Positions 1-8,326 of a stretch of DNA of 64,000 nucleotides are shown piece after piece. The stretch is from Chlamydiia bacterium (GTDB lineage Bacteria; Chlamydiota; Chlamydiia; Chlamydiales; GCA-2402025). A model generated the notes under the pieces. The model made no database searches. It was not told the DNA's origin and saw only the letters and a program-made list of their open reading frames with translations. The number at the start of each line of letters is the position of its first letter. The first letter of the stretch is position 1. Location of the stretch: positions 94,304 through 158,303 of the forward strand of contig JAUICV010000003.1 in assembly GCA_030427725.1 (NCBI GenBank). Direction: 5' to 3'. The translations under genes and the position numbers were made by a program.

Positions 1-1
1 A

Positions 2-3000
2 GGTCCTAAAGAGGCTCTAGAGTTATATAGCACACTAGAATCAGCTTATAAAACGTCAATTTTTGAAAATCAAGCGTCATCCAAACTCCAAAATCTTTTA
101 GCTAGAGTGCAGATTACTTTATGGATGAATTCATTTGCTCCTGAGCAAGACGGAATGAACAGAGAAGATAGCTTTGTTCTTAAAGACTTAAGAAGATCTT
201 TAGCAAAAGATGATCAAAAAGGATTTCAGGAAGCCTTAAAAGATTTCTACGAGTACCATGCAGAAACAACCTCTAGCCCCTTGCAAGGTTATTACTATCA
301 AGAAATGGCAGCCTCTTTGAAGAATTTAATCAATGGAAATGTTTTTGTTCACCTCTCTCATGCGTTAATGACAGAAACATATGTGAATCAGTGGAGCCAA
401 GAGTTTGCTTCTCTTCACAAAAAAATTCTTTCTCTTGATGATAATTCTATCGATAAAGAGCAACTAAACCAGCTAAAAGAAAAATTGAGTAAACTGTACT
501 CAATTTTTGGTCATGTTTTAGAGGGCGAGAAAGAGTTTTTAAGCTCAGATATATTTTATTCAAAAGTCTACGGCGATCTAAGGCAGAGATGGCAAGAAAT
601 CTCTGATAAATTGCATCAATTCAATGGTGGAGAAATTTCTGCACATGAGATGTGCGGTTGTATCAATCAAAAACTTGCTGAAAATGCTTCAAAACCATGG
701 CCTCAAACAGCGACAACTGTTCTTAATGCGTCTAATAACGATAGGGCATTTCATAGTGATGAACCTTTAAAGAAAAAGGTTTTAAGTTTCACATGCACTT
801 GGGGAGGAGGTCATAAAGCTGCAGCATCAGCTTTAGAACAATATCTTGGGAAAAAGAATTACCATTTTACTTCTGTAGACCTTCCTCAGGAAACACTCCT
901 TTCTGAAGATCCACTCCAGAAGCTTTTAGGCGGAAATTTTAGTATCGCAAAGCTTCACAATACACTTTGCGCTAATAAAGCATTCAAGACTGTGGAGATG
1001 ATTAGAAAACTAGGGTCAAAGATGGGATCTACAGCAATATGTCCAACTAAAAGACGTTTAGTAATGCAAAGAATCTTGATGGAAAGACCTGATGTGATTT
1101 TTGTTAATTATTCCGCCCATTTAGATATCCTTCTCTCTGTTGCAGAAGAGTTAGGTATTCCTGTTGTGTATCAGGCTACAGATTTACATCAAACTTATGA
1201 CAATTGGACGATAAAGCCGAACTCAAAGCATTTCAAGCTATTAATTCCAGCAGCTGATGAAAAGATATGGGGCTCATTTAAGGCTCCTGTTGGAAAGGAT
1301 CAAGTTGTTAATCTCGGCTACCCTTCAAGGCCTGAATTTATCAAAGATTATTCTGCTGAAGCGCTAGATAAGATTTATGAAAAATATGAGCTTCCAAAAG
1401 ATAAAAAACTTGTCATGATGATGAATGGAGCCTTAGGAAGTGACTATAAAACTTCTCAGGCAAAACAAATAATCTCTCAGCTTCGCTCAGGAAAGTATGA
1501 TGATGCTCATTTTGTTGTTGTCTGTGGGAAAAGTGTAGATTTATTTAGGAAGTTAAAAAGTGAGCTAAAAAGGCATAACTTAGAGCATAAGATGACTGTC
1601 TGTGGCTTTATTAGCGATCCAGAGGATATGGCGAAGTTAATGAATGTTTCCCAGTGTATCGTTACAAAACCAGGTGGTGGAACAGTTGCTGAAGCGCTTT
1701 ATACAAAGCTTAGAATGGTCTTAGAAAGAGGTCCAAAAAATGGACTTCCTTGGGAAGACTTCACTTGCGATTGGATTGAAAACAAAGGTCTTGGTCAGGG
1801 ATTTAGATCTACTAAAGGGTTAATTAAGGCACTAGATGCTGAGTTGAGCAAGCCGAAAAGTACAATAGATTTTAGGCCAGAGGTCCCTCAGCCAAAAGCG
1901 TACTTTGATCTTGTAAATCAAATGATTGAAGCTGCTGAAAAAGATAAGGATTATTTTTCCAAGCGTAAGAGTTGGTCTGAAGAGCTTAGTGTGCCATTTT
2001 ATGCAAGTCCAGAGGCTGCTAAGGGATATCGTATTGAATCAGCACAAATCCAGCTAAACCAAGCTTTAAAAGAAGGAGCTTTTGCAAAAGATTTTTCTAT
2101 AAGTAAAGAAGTGGAAAGACATCTCTTTGAATTAAAGCCTGTTGCTCTGAACTTTAAGAATATGAAGTTAGAAAAGGCTGAAAAATTTAGTCAAGTAGAT
2201 AGCTTATTGTTTACTCAAAAACTGACATCGCAATTCGAAAGTTTAATATCTAAAGATATAGATCGGTTGATTCCATCTAAACAAAGTGAAGTAAAGCTTG
2301 AAAAACTTTTAGTTATGACATCTTTTTTCTTAAAGCAGATGAATTTGAGGTTTGAAAACGGGAAAATTTCCAAAAAACAACTGATTAAAGAGATTTCTAA
2401 GCTTGACCGTTTAGCTCTTCTGTTAAGAATTAAAATGGCTCAAGCTCAACGGTTAGAATCTGAAGAAGCGTTTGATGCCTTTAAGTGGATTTCTGAAAGG
2501 TTAACTCATTTGAATAAGGATGAAACAGATAGAAAAAAGGTTGTTTCTAGCTTATCAATGTTATACGAAACTAAAATAGCAAGAGAGGATCTCTCAAAGT
2601 GGCTTTTAGAAAAAACATCCAGAGCGAGGAAAAATAAAACAGAGGAATACATCCTCGGTTCAAAAGAAGCGATTCTCTCATTTGTATTGCATCCACTTTC
2701 AATTGACTTTGTAAAAGATCTTAAAATCCATCGCAGCGTTTCAGCGTATAATCAAAAGCTTGAAGTTAGTAAAACAACAGGTGATTTAAAGATAAAAGTT
2801 AATGGCCGGTTTCAAAGGGTTGCTAAAGTTAAAGATAGCTACAGTTTTTTCCAAAATAGAATTGTAAATAAGGAAGGAAAGGAAGTTGTATACACGGAAA
2901 GATCAGGTCTAAAAAATGGTACATTTGTAGACTGGGACAATAAGATTCCCGTCTTTCTAGATACAAAAACTCCTAGAGAAAAACCTGCTTTAGAGATTAG

Positions 3001-3664
3001 AACGGTTTTAGGTAAAGAAAGCCATGCGTATATCAGGGTTTATGCGACAGATGGTAAAGTGTATAGCGTAGGAAAATTCTGGGATAGAGATGTTAATCTT
3101 CCAGGAATTGAAGGAGGGTTATTAAAAACGATTCCAGCTATGTTGTCAGTTGATCTTCATGAGTTCTTGCCAGAGGAATCTGATATTAAAGCTACAACTA
3201 TTGATTTAACTGAAGATCAGTTTACAACGGTTATGAATGAGATCGTTGAAGTTCAAAAAAACTTCAGAAAACAAGAGGGTGGATACAACTTGATGAACGC
3301 AAACTGTACCGATTTTGTTAGACACATTGCGGGAAAAGTTGGGCTAAAAATTGATACAAAAATCAGCGTTTTCGAATATTTAACTTCAATCTCAAGAAAA
3401 AGACCTAAGCTTAGAAAGCTTCTTTATAAAAACAAATGGATTCGGTACGTATCTAATGTATTCTTATATCCGATAGCTCTAGCAACAAACATGCTTTTAT
3501 ATATGCTAGGAGCTCATAAAGTTCGGGGAGAAGCGGGGCTTAGAAAAGCTAGGATCCTGAAATCTTGGAAAGATATTATCGATCCATTTTCTGGTTCTGT
3601 TGATCATCCACAAACCATCAGAACTTGGCAGGAAATCAGAGAAGAAACCTTAAGAAGTGCTTAG
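2..3664 (+). CDS. MGDG synthase-like glycosyltransferase fused to a papain-like domain (5' end outside window)
   Basis: The frame is open from the first bases of the window, so the gene begins upstream; the first in-window start-like codon, GTG at 107, lies inside an already open frame. Counting from that GTG, residues about 222-245 carry the Rossmann entry TWGGGHKAAASAL typical of monogalactosyldiacylglycerol-synthase/MurG-type GT-B enzymes, and about 520-532 carry KPGGGTVAEAL, the nucleotide-sugar site of the GT28 C-terminal half. A helical linker follows. Near the C-terminus SHAYIRV (about 972) and NANCTDFV (about 1064) look like the His and Cys of a papain/NlpC-like fold in permuted order (His before Cys). 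A hydrophobic stretch (about 1112-1135) may bind membrane. Family knowledge predicts sugar transfer to a lipid; the substrate and the role of the cysteine domain are unknown. A proximal hairpin separates it from trmH. Confidence 0.7.
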   Translation, partial: GPKEALELYSTLESAYKTSIFENQASSKLQNLLARVQITLWMNSFAPEQDGMNREDSFVLKDLRRSLAKDDQKGFQEALKDFYEYHAETTSSPLQGYYYQEMAASLKNLINGNVFVHLSHALMTETYVNQWSQEFASLHKKILSLDDNSIDKEQLNQLKEKLSKLYSIFGHVLEGEKEFLSSDIFYSKVYGDLRQRWQEISDKLHQFNGGEISAHEMCGCINQKLAENASKPWPQTATTVLNASNNDRAFHSDEPLKKKVLSFTCTWGGGHKAAASALEQYLGKKNYHFTSVDLPQETLLSEDPLQKLLGGNFSIAKLHNTLCANKAFKTVEMIRKLGSKMGSTAICPTKRRLVMQRILMERPDVIFVNYSAHLDILLSVAEELGIPVVYQATDLHQTYDNWTIKPNSKHFKLLIPAADEKIWGSFKAPVGKDQVVNLGYPSRPEFIKDYSAEALDKIYEKYELPKDKKLVMMMNGALGSDYKTSQAKQIISQLRSGKYDDAHFVVVCGKSVDLFRKLKSELKRHNLEHKMTVCGFISDPEDMAKLMNVSQCIVTKPGGGTVAEALYTKLRMVLERGPKNGLPWEDFTCDWIENKGLGQGFRSTKGLIKALDAELSKPKSTIDFRPEVPQPKAYFDLVNQMIEAAEKDKDYFSKRKSWSEELSVPFYASPEAAKGYRIESAQIQLNQALKEGAFAKDFSISKEVERHLFELKPVALNFKNMKLEKAEKFSQVDSLLFTQKLTSQFESLISKDIDRLIPSKQSEVKLEKLLVMTSFFLKQMNLRFENGKISKKQLIKEISKLDRLALLLRIKMAQAQRLESEEAFDAFKWISERLTHLNKDETDRKKVVSSLSMLYETKIAREDLSKWLLEKTSRARKNKTEEYILGSKEAILSFVLHPLSIDFVKDLKIHRSVSAYNQKLEVSKTTGDLKIKVNGRFQRVAKVKDSYSFFQNRIVNKEGKEVVYTERSGLKNGTFVDWDNKIPVFLDTKTPREKPALEIRTVLGKESHAYIRVYATDGKVYSVGKFWDRDVNLPGIEGGLLKTIPAMLSVDLHEFLPEESDIKATTIDLTEDQFTTVMNEIVEVQKNFRKQEGGYNLMNANCTDFVRHIAGKVGLKIDTKISVFEYLTSISRKRPKLRKLLYKNKWIRYVSNVFLYPIALATNMLLYMLGAHKVRGEAGLRKARILKSWKDIIDPFSGSVDHPQTIRTWQEIREETLRSA

Positions 3665-3686
3665 AGATTCTTTTTCTAGATATTTA

Positions 3687-3725
3687 ATTCTCTAGTCCTT
3701 ATCTAAAAGGATATGACTAGAGAAT
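3687..3725 (+). promoter_or_regulatory. Inverted repeat covering the trmH start codon
   Basis: ATTCTCTAGTC (3687-3697) and GACTAGAGAAT (3715-3725) are perfect 11-bp inverted arms around a 17-nt spacer. The spacer holds the AAAAGG ribosome-binding site, and the right arm starts at the G of the trmH ATG (3713-3715). As RNA this would form a hairpin with the start codon in the stem and the Shine-Dalgarno sequence in the loop; as DNA it could be an operator. There is no U-tract, so it is not an ordinary terminator for the gene upstream. Confidence 0.5.
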
Positions 3726-4447
3726 CCTTTGAAAACCCTGTCTTTTTAGATTTACTAAAAAGTTTTTCTCCCGAGTTTATCTTAGATAAGCTTCCGTCTT
3801 TTTTGTCCGAGGAACGTGTAAAAGCTTTTGATGAGGCTTTACTAAAGAGAATTAGTACAATTCATGTAGCTTTTGAAAATCCAAGTAATGTCCATAATGC
3901 TTTAGCATCTCTTCGAAGTGCTGAAGGATGTGGAATCAATCATATGCATATTATAGCTCCAGAAGATGGTGAAAAGTCCCGGCAAGGGCGCAGAACGACT
4001 AAAGGATCCTATAGATGGTCCCATGTTAAGTACTATGAAGACCTTGAGATGTTTTCACATAGAATAAAATCTCATGGATTTAAGCTTTATGGTGCCTCAC
4101 TTCAAGCAACAAAAACTATCGATGAGATTGATGTGTCCACTCCATTTTGTTTGTTTTTTGGAAATGAACTTAGAGGCCTTTCTAAGGAGGCCTTAGATCT
4201 TTGTGACGATACATATATGATCCCTATGCAAGGGCTTGTTGAAAGTTTCAATCTTACGGTATCTTGCGCAATTTCTTTATATGTCTTATCTCAAAAAAAA
4301 CGCAGCCAACTAGCGTGTACTGGTGATTTGACAGAAGAGGCATTGCTTAGAGAAAAAGCATGGTATATCGTTAGGTCTTTGGGCGTAGAAAAATCTAAGA
4401 AATACTTGAGCTTTTTCAAAGCTCAGAGGGATTCCTTAAAAGCCTAA
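3713..4447 (+). CDS. trmH: SpoU/TrmH family tRNA (guanosine-2'-O-)methyltransferase
   Basis: The 244-residue protein has the three SPOUT motifs of TrmH: N..A..RSAEGCGI near residue 61-75 (catalytic Arg), FGNELRGLS near 149-157, and IPMQG-VESFNLTVSCAISLY near 172-190, the knotted SAM-binding region. TrmH methylates the 2'-OH of G18 in tRNA D-loops using S-adenosylmethionine. The C-terminal helical extension is normal for TrmH proper rather than TrmL. ATG 3713 is the only reasonable start; the AAAAGG before it is unusually close and sits in the loop of an inverted repeat. The next gene follows after about 40 bp on the same strand. Confidence 0.85.
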   Translation: MTRESFENPVFLDLLKSFSPEFILDKLPSFLSEERVKAFDEALLKRISTIHVAFENPSNVHNALASLRSAEGCGINHMHIIAPEDGEKSRQGRRTTKGSYRWSHVKYYEDLEMFSHRIKSHGFKLYGASLQATKTIDEIDVSTPFCLFFGNELRGLSKEALDLCDDTYMIPMQGLVESFNLTVSCAISLYVLSQKKRSQLACTGDLTEEALLREKAWYIVRSLGVEKSKKYLSFFKAQRDSLKA

Positions 4448-4463
4448 TAGTTGATATAATCGC

Positions 4464-4480
4464 CTCCTTTTTTTAAGGAG
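4464..4480 (+). promoter_or_regulatory. Hairpin that pairs the ribosome-binding site of the next gene
   Basis: CTCCTT (4464-4469) is exactly complementary to AAGGAG (4475-4480), with a 5-T loop between. AAGGAG is the Shine-Dalgarno sequence for the ATG at 4487. A TATAAT box lies at 4455-4460, so this stem may be close to the 5' end of a transcript and could dampen translation. The pattern is visible; its function is inferred. Confidence 0.35.
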
Positions 4481-4486
4481 TTGTCT

Positions 4487-5566
4487 ATGGATATAGTGTA
4501 TCCTCAAAACGAAATTAATCCAGCCTGTGACCACAGAAACAAAAGTGAAATGATCCAGCTTGTTAACTCTAATCAAAAACTTCCAAGGGCTGAGGCTTTA
4601 GTAATGCTTGAGGTTTTTGGGAAGGATCTAATAGATCAAAACACCTTTGTCGGTGAGTTAGGTAGTAACTGGACCTTTAGCTCCGATCATTTGCCTGTAG
4701 GAACAAAGGTTTTCGGAAAAGATGACAGCTTCTTTAATGTCGTGTCTTGGAATGTTTTGAATAAGGCCTATATATCCTGGGTAGAAAAAGATTCACAAGG
4801 TCTTAAAGACTCTGCAATCATGGATATGCACAAGGTTAAGTCAAAGCAGTTTACAAATCTTACATTTCGTGAAGAGGTCGTCATTTCCCAAGTTATTGAG
4901 ATGATCCAAAATAAAGACACTCCAAAGGATGTGATTTGTTTACAAGAATGCGGATTAGATTTTGCAGTTTCTTTAAAACAAGAGCTTAAGAAAACCTGCC
5001 CAGATATCGCTGTCTTAGTGCATCCGACAAAAGGATATGAAACAGATCAAAATATAACGCTATATAACACTCAAGTTTTTGATTATGTCTCAACAAAAAC
5101 AACCTTCCAAGACTTTATGCAGAGCAATTCAGGAAAAACAAGACCGCTATTTAGCGCGTTATTGAAACATAAAGGTGATGGGCGTTTGTATAGGTTTTAT
5201 AATGTTCATCTTCCCGGAGATCCCACAAGAGATGCTCCCTCTGAGCTTGTTGAAGCTGTTAAACGGTACGACAATGAAGATGAAATAGTCTTTGTTTTGG
5301 GGGATATGAATTTTTCAAAAGAGGCGTTTGACAAGGCTTTTTTAAATGTTTATGAAAGGGGTCATCACTTCCGACTGATTTCATCTAATTATTCTACAAA
5401 CATCTCTCCAAAATCTTTTGGCAGAGATCAATTGAAAACAAAGTGTATTGATCTAATATATCTCAAATCACCAAAAAATGTACTCGCCAGAGCTTTAGAT
5501 TTTTATGAGGTTATGGAGGATGAAACATTTTTCGAGACTCTAAGAGCTTTGCAGCCTAAAGATTAA
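4487..5566 (+). CDS. Endonuclease/exonuclease/phosphatase (EEP) superfamily hydrolase
   Basis: Motifs of the Mg-dependent EEP fold appear in order: NVVSWNVLNK near the start of the domain (metal/active-site Asn), VICLQECG (catalytic Glu), FYNVHLPGD (active-site His), FVLGDMNF (Asp/Asn pair), and KCIDLIYL close to the end. The family includes DNA-repair nucleases, CCR4-type deadenylases, inositol phosphatases and sphingomyelinases; the sequence alone does not fix the substrate. No signal peptide or membrane segment is present. ATG 4487 is preferred over TTG 4481 because AAGGAG (4475-4480) is 6 nt from the ATG but touches the TTG. The gene ends in a strong terminator shared with the convergent MFS gene. 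Confidence 0.75.
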   Translation: MDIVYPQNEINPACDHRNKSEMIQLVNSNQKLPRAEALVMLEVFGKDLIDQNTFVGELGSNWTFSSDHLPVGTKVFGKDDSFFNVVSWNVLNKAYISWVEKDSQGLKDSAIMDMHKVKSKQFTNLTFREEVVISQVIEMIQNKDTPKDVICLQECGLDFAVSLKQELKKTCPDIAVLVHPTKGYETDQNITLYNTQVFDYVSTKTTFQDFMQSNSGKTRPLFSALLKHKGDGRLYRFYNVHLPGDPTRDAPSELVEAVKRYDNEDEIVFVLGDMNFSKEAFDKAFLNVYERGHHFRLISSNYSTNISPKSFGRDQLKTKCIDLIYLKSPKNVLARALDFYEVMEDETFFETLRALQPKD

Positions 5567-5572
5567 AAAAAA

Positions 5573-5598
5573 GCCCTCTGACTTAGAGGGCTTTTTTT
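5573..5598. terminator. Bidirectional rho-independent terminator
   Basis: GCCCTCT (5573-5579), a 5-nt loop and AGAGGGC (5585-5591) form a 7-bp stem followed by seven Ts, and are preceded by an A-run, so the element works on both strands. It lies between the convergent EEP and MFS genes. Confidence 0.9.
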
Positions 5599-5600
5599 AT

Positions 5601-6869
5601 TTAGGATACCTTCAGCGCAGAAGATTTTTTCTTCAGGCTAAGAGCTGTTGCTAAAGAGATAAAAAATCCTACGGGGAAAATAGCAAATCCTAGCAGATAG
5701 TTAGAATAGCTATAAAGCGGAGCCCCCGATAGCATTGTTTTATCCCAGTTAAAATCGATTAGCTTACCTGTTAAAGGTTGAGCAAATGCCGCAAGTCCCA
5801 TGATAAGAACAGCTGCAACACCCATCGACGTTCCTGTTAAATGTTTTGGAGAAGATTCGGTGATAATTGAGTAGCCAAGTACTTGTGTAGAAGAAAACAG
5901 TCCTAGTGAAAAAAACAAAGCAGCCATCACAGAATATGAGATGAAAGGCATAAACATAATCACAAGCATCACTCCCAAAGAAAAAACAGCGCCAAGAGCC
6001 ATGAGCTCTGTTCTTTTTTGGTATCTATCGGCTAGATATCCTGATAGAGCTGATCCAACAATTGTTCCCATGCAGATCATACTGACAATGAAAGATGCAG
6101 ACGTTAGGCTCATTTTATGAATTTGAGATAAAAATAAAGAACCATAGACAGCGCCAATAACCATGATTGGTAGGTTCATAAGCCCTGTATAAATCCCGCA
6201 ACTAACGTTCACTTTGGAAACTAAAGCTTCTTTTAAATCTTTGAAAAAAGCTGAAACAGATACAGCGGGTTTCTCAATAGAAAGAGGTGCAGGGGCATCT
6301 TTTGCAAAGAGCAGAACAACTAAAAAGACAAAGCCTCCAATTGCAGCGTCAACTAGCATAGCCTCTCTCCATCCCAGTTTGGATGCAAGGAAAGAAAACG
6401 GAGACTGAGCGATGACTCCTCCGAGCATACCTATAGTGATAACAACTCCAATCACAAAGGCTTGTTTTTTTGGGGGAAACCATCTAGAGACAAACATCAT
6501 ACAACTTAAAAAGCAAAAAGCATTGCCGATCCCTGAGAGAAAATGACAAAGAGCTGCTATTGTAAAGCTTTTTGAAAAAGCAAATCCAACTGTTGCTGTT
6601 ATGCAAATAAAAAGAGCCGATAGAATAACTTTTCTCACAGAGACCTTATCTAAGATGATGCCGGCTGGAAGTAAGAACAAAACATCAGCCAAAAGGTATG
6701 TACTACAAAGGTATCCAAAGGAAGTGGCATTTATATTGAGATCTTTCATAAGCATTGGTGAAATTGCGTTGAGCATATGCAATTGCACAAGTTCATAGGC
6801 AAAAAATAAAGCAGCGGAGAGACAAACAATCCAAGCTCTTAAATTTGAAGTTTGCAACTTTGTATTCAT
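5601..6869 (-). CDS. MFS transporter
   Basis: About 422 residues with the hydrophobic pattern of twelve membrane helices. The loop between helices 2 and 3 (LLPAGIILDKVSVRKV) fits MFS motif A (G...D..G.R/K), and the related loop GYLADRYQKR occurs in the second half. ATG 6869 is chosen because AAGGAG lies 7 nt upstream in the 10-nt gap after tdk; a longer frame up to 6938 would overlap tdk and has no such site. Co-transcription with tdk is likely. The substrate is unknown. It is a more distant relative of the two MFS genes near 12 kb and 50 kb. In intracellular bacteria such carriers often import host metabolites, which is inference here. Confidence 0.85.
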   Translation of the reverse strand: MNTKLQTSNLRAWIVCLSAALFFAYELVQLHMLNAISPMLMKDLNINATSFGYLCSTYLLADVLFLLPAGIILDKVSVRKVILSALFICITATVGFAFSKSFTIAALCHFLSGIGNAFCFLSCMMFVSRWFPPKKQAFVIGVVITIGMLGGVIAQSPFSFLASKLGWREAMLVDAAIGGFVFLVVLLFAKDAPAPLSIEKPAVSVSAFFKDLKEALVSKVNVSCGIYTGLMNLPIMVIGAVYGSLFLSQIHKMSLTSASFIVSMICMGTIVGSALSGYLADRYQKRTELMALGAVFSLGVMLVIMFMPFISYSVMAALFFSLGLFSSTQVLGYSIITESSPKHLTGTSMGVAAVLIMGLAAFAQPLTGKLIDFNWDKTMLSGAPLYSYSNYLLGFAIFPVGFFISLATALSLKKKSSALKVS

Positions 6870-6879
6870 TGTTAGCTCC

Positions 6880-7503
6880 TTAAACAGTTGTTGTTTCAGC
6901 TTCGAAAGCATATTTATCCATCTCAGGAACCATATCAATAAAATGTTTCATGCATACAGAGATGTAACTAGCTTTTCCCAAGACCTCCACTTGTGTTCCT
7001 TGAGTTACAGGAGTTCCTTCTTCGTCTACTCGAACATTCATTGTAGCTTTCCTGCCACAGTGACAAATGGTTTTGATTTCTACAAGCTCTTCTGCCCAAG
7101 CTAGTAAGTACTTGCTGCCTTCGAAGGCTTCTCCTAAAAAATCTGAACGTAGACCGTAGGTTAAAACAGCCACATCGAGCTTGTTTGCGATTTCTACAAG
7201 CTGAGCAACTTGCTCTTTAGATAAAAAGTGAGCTTCATCAACTAAAATACACTTCAGATCTTTTTTGTTTGTTTTTTCGTTTTGAACGTGCTCAAAAAAA
7301 CTAAACGAGGAGTCATAGCCTATAGCTTTTTGTTTGAGACCAATTCTGGAATAAATTGTAGGACCTTCAAACCTTTCATCAATTATAGGAGCAAATAAAA
7401 GAGTTTGCATACCTCTTTCTATATAGTTGTAGCTAGATTGTAAAAGTGTAGTACTTTTTCCGGCATTCATTGCAGAGTAATAAAAATAAAGCTTTTTAGC
7501 CAT
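6880..7503 (-). CDS. tdk: Thymidine kinase (type II, TK1-like)
   Basis: 207 residues, the normal length. The P-loop SAMNAGKST is near residue 10, the Walker-B/catalytic region LVDEAHFL near 88-95, and the structural zinc site is formed by CHCGRKA near 146 and C-MKHF near 184. The enzyme phosphorylates thymidine (and deoxyuridine) with ATP to feed dTTP synthesis by salvage. The likely operon partner is the MFS carrier that starts 11 nt after its stop; whether that carrier transports nucleosides cannot be told. The upstream region 7504-7620 is AT-rich and must serve as a divergent promoter region for tdk and the broken cyclase gene. Confidence 0.93.
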   Translation of the reverse strand: MAKKLYFYYSAMNAGKSTTLLQSSYNYIERGMQTLLFAPIIDERFEGPTIYSRIGLKQKAIGYDSSFSFFEHVQNEKTNKKDLKCILVDEAHFLSKEQVAQLVEIANKLDVAVLTYGLRSDFLGEAFEGSKYLLAWAEELVEIKTICHCGRKATMNVRVDEEGTPVTQGTQVEVLGKASYISVCMKHFIDMVPEMDKYAFEAETTTV

Positions 7504-7620
7504 ATTGTGACCTTGATTCTTTGTTTTGTAGATTTTAGAAAACTATACAAAATTTGCCGAAAAAAAGTAGGAATTTTTCTGAAAAATATGCAAAGATTTG
7601 CGTAAAAAAAAGGTGCAAAA

Positions 7621-8316
7621 ATGTTTACAGATGTTGAATTTGTAGATTTAACTCATGAGCTTTCAAAAAACGTGCCAACATGATCTGGTTCATGCGGTTT
7701 TTCTCATGACGTTAAAGCAAATTATAGCGACGGTGGATTTCTGATTATGAAATACACTATGCATGCAGGGATTGGAACGCATATAGACGCTCCAGTACAT
7801 CATATTAGTGGAGGAAAAACCGTCTCAGAGCTTGAAATAGAGAAATTTTTCTGTCCATGTGTTTTGATTAATGTGACTCATAAAAGGTCTGAAAATTTAG
7901 CTATTAGTGTTGAGGATCTTTTAGACTATGAAACAAAGTATGGAAAGATCAAAGAAGGGTCTTTTGTGATTGGTTATACTGGATGGCAAGAATTTTTTCA
8001 CGATAGTAAGGCTTATCGTAATGAAGGCGATGATAAAGTTATGAGATACCCAGGATTTTCCAAAGAAGCCGCAGAATTTTTAGTGGAAAGACAGGTTGCT
8101 GGGATTGGAATAGATACACTATCTCCAGATGGCTGTAATATAGGGTGTTATCCGGTTCATAAAGCCATTTTAGGTGCTGGAATGTATATTATAGAAAACC
8201 TCGCGCATCTAGACAAGATGGTTGAATCTGGAGGGTTTGTTGTAGCTCTTCCTCCAAAAATTCAAGATGGCTCAGAAGCTGCTCTTAGAGTTGTTGGGAT
8301 CATCAAAAAGAATTAG
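7621..8316 (+). pseudogene. Cyclase/kynurenine formamidase-family gene interrupted by TGA
   Basis: The frame starts at ATG 7621 with FVDLTHELSKNVPT, then TGA at 7681-7683, then SGSCGF and so on to the normal end at 8316. In the cyclase family the PT dipeptide is followed by a conserved Trp (PTW.G), so TGA replaces a TGG codon by one base. The metal-binding motif HAGIGTHIDAPVHH is downstream of the stop, and no frameshift is visible. A shorter protein of 189 residues could start at ATG 7747 but would lack the N-terminal strand and has only a weak GGTGGA in front. Members hydrolyse amide or cyclic substrates with bound metal. It is either a recent pseudogene, a readthrough case or a base error; other genes end with TGA normally, which argues against recoding. 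Confidence 0.75.
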
Positions 8317-8326
8317 TTCTTTTTTT
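8305..8326. terminator. Bidirectional terminator with the shared stop tetranucleotide as its loop
   Basis: AAAAAGAA (8305-8312) and TTCTTTTT (8317-8324) form a perfect 8-bp inverted repeat; the loop is exactly TTAG (8313-8316), which is the stop TAG of the cyclase frame and, on the other strand, the stop TAA of the NagB/PIG-L gene. A and T runs flank it. The stem is AT-rich and therefore weak, but its placement is striking. Confidence 0.55.

Noticed and set aside
7681..7683. TGA read as Trp (recoded genetic code)
   Set aside because: Several intact genes (the NIF3-like protein, MATE and the secreted protein at 14876) end at TGA, and Trp is coded by TGG throughout.
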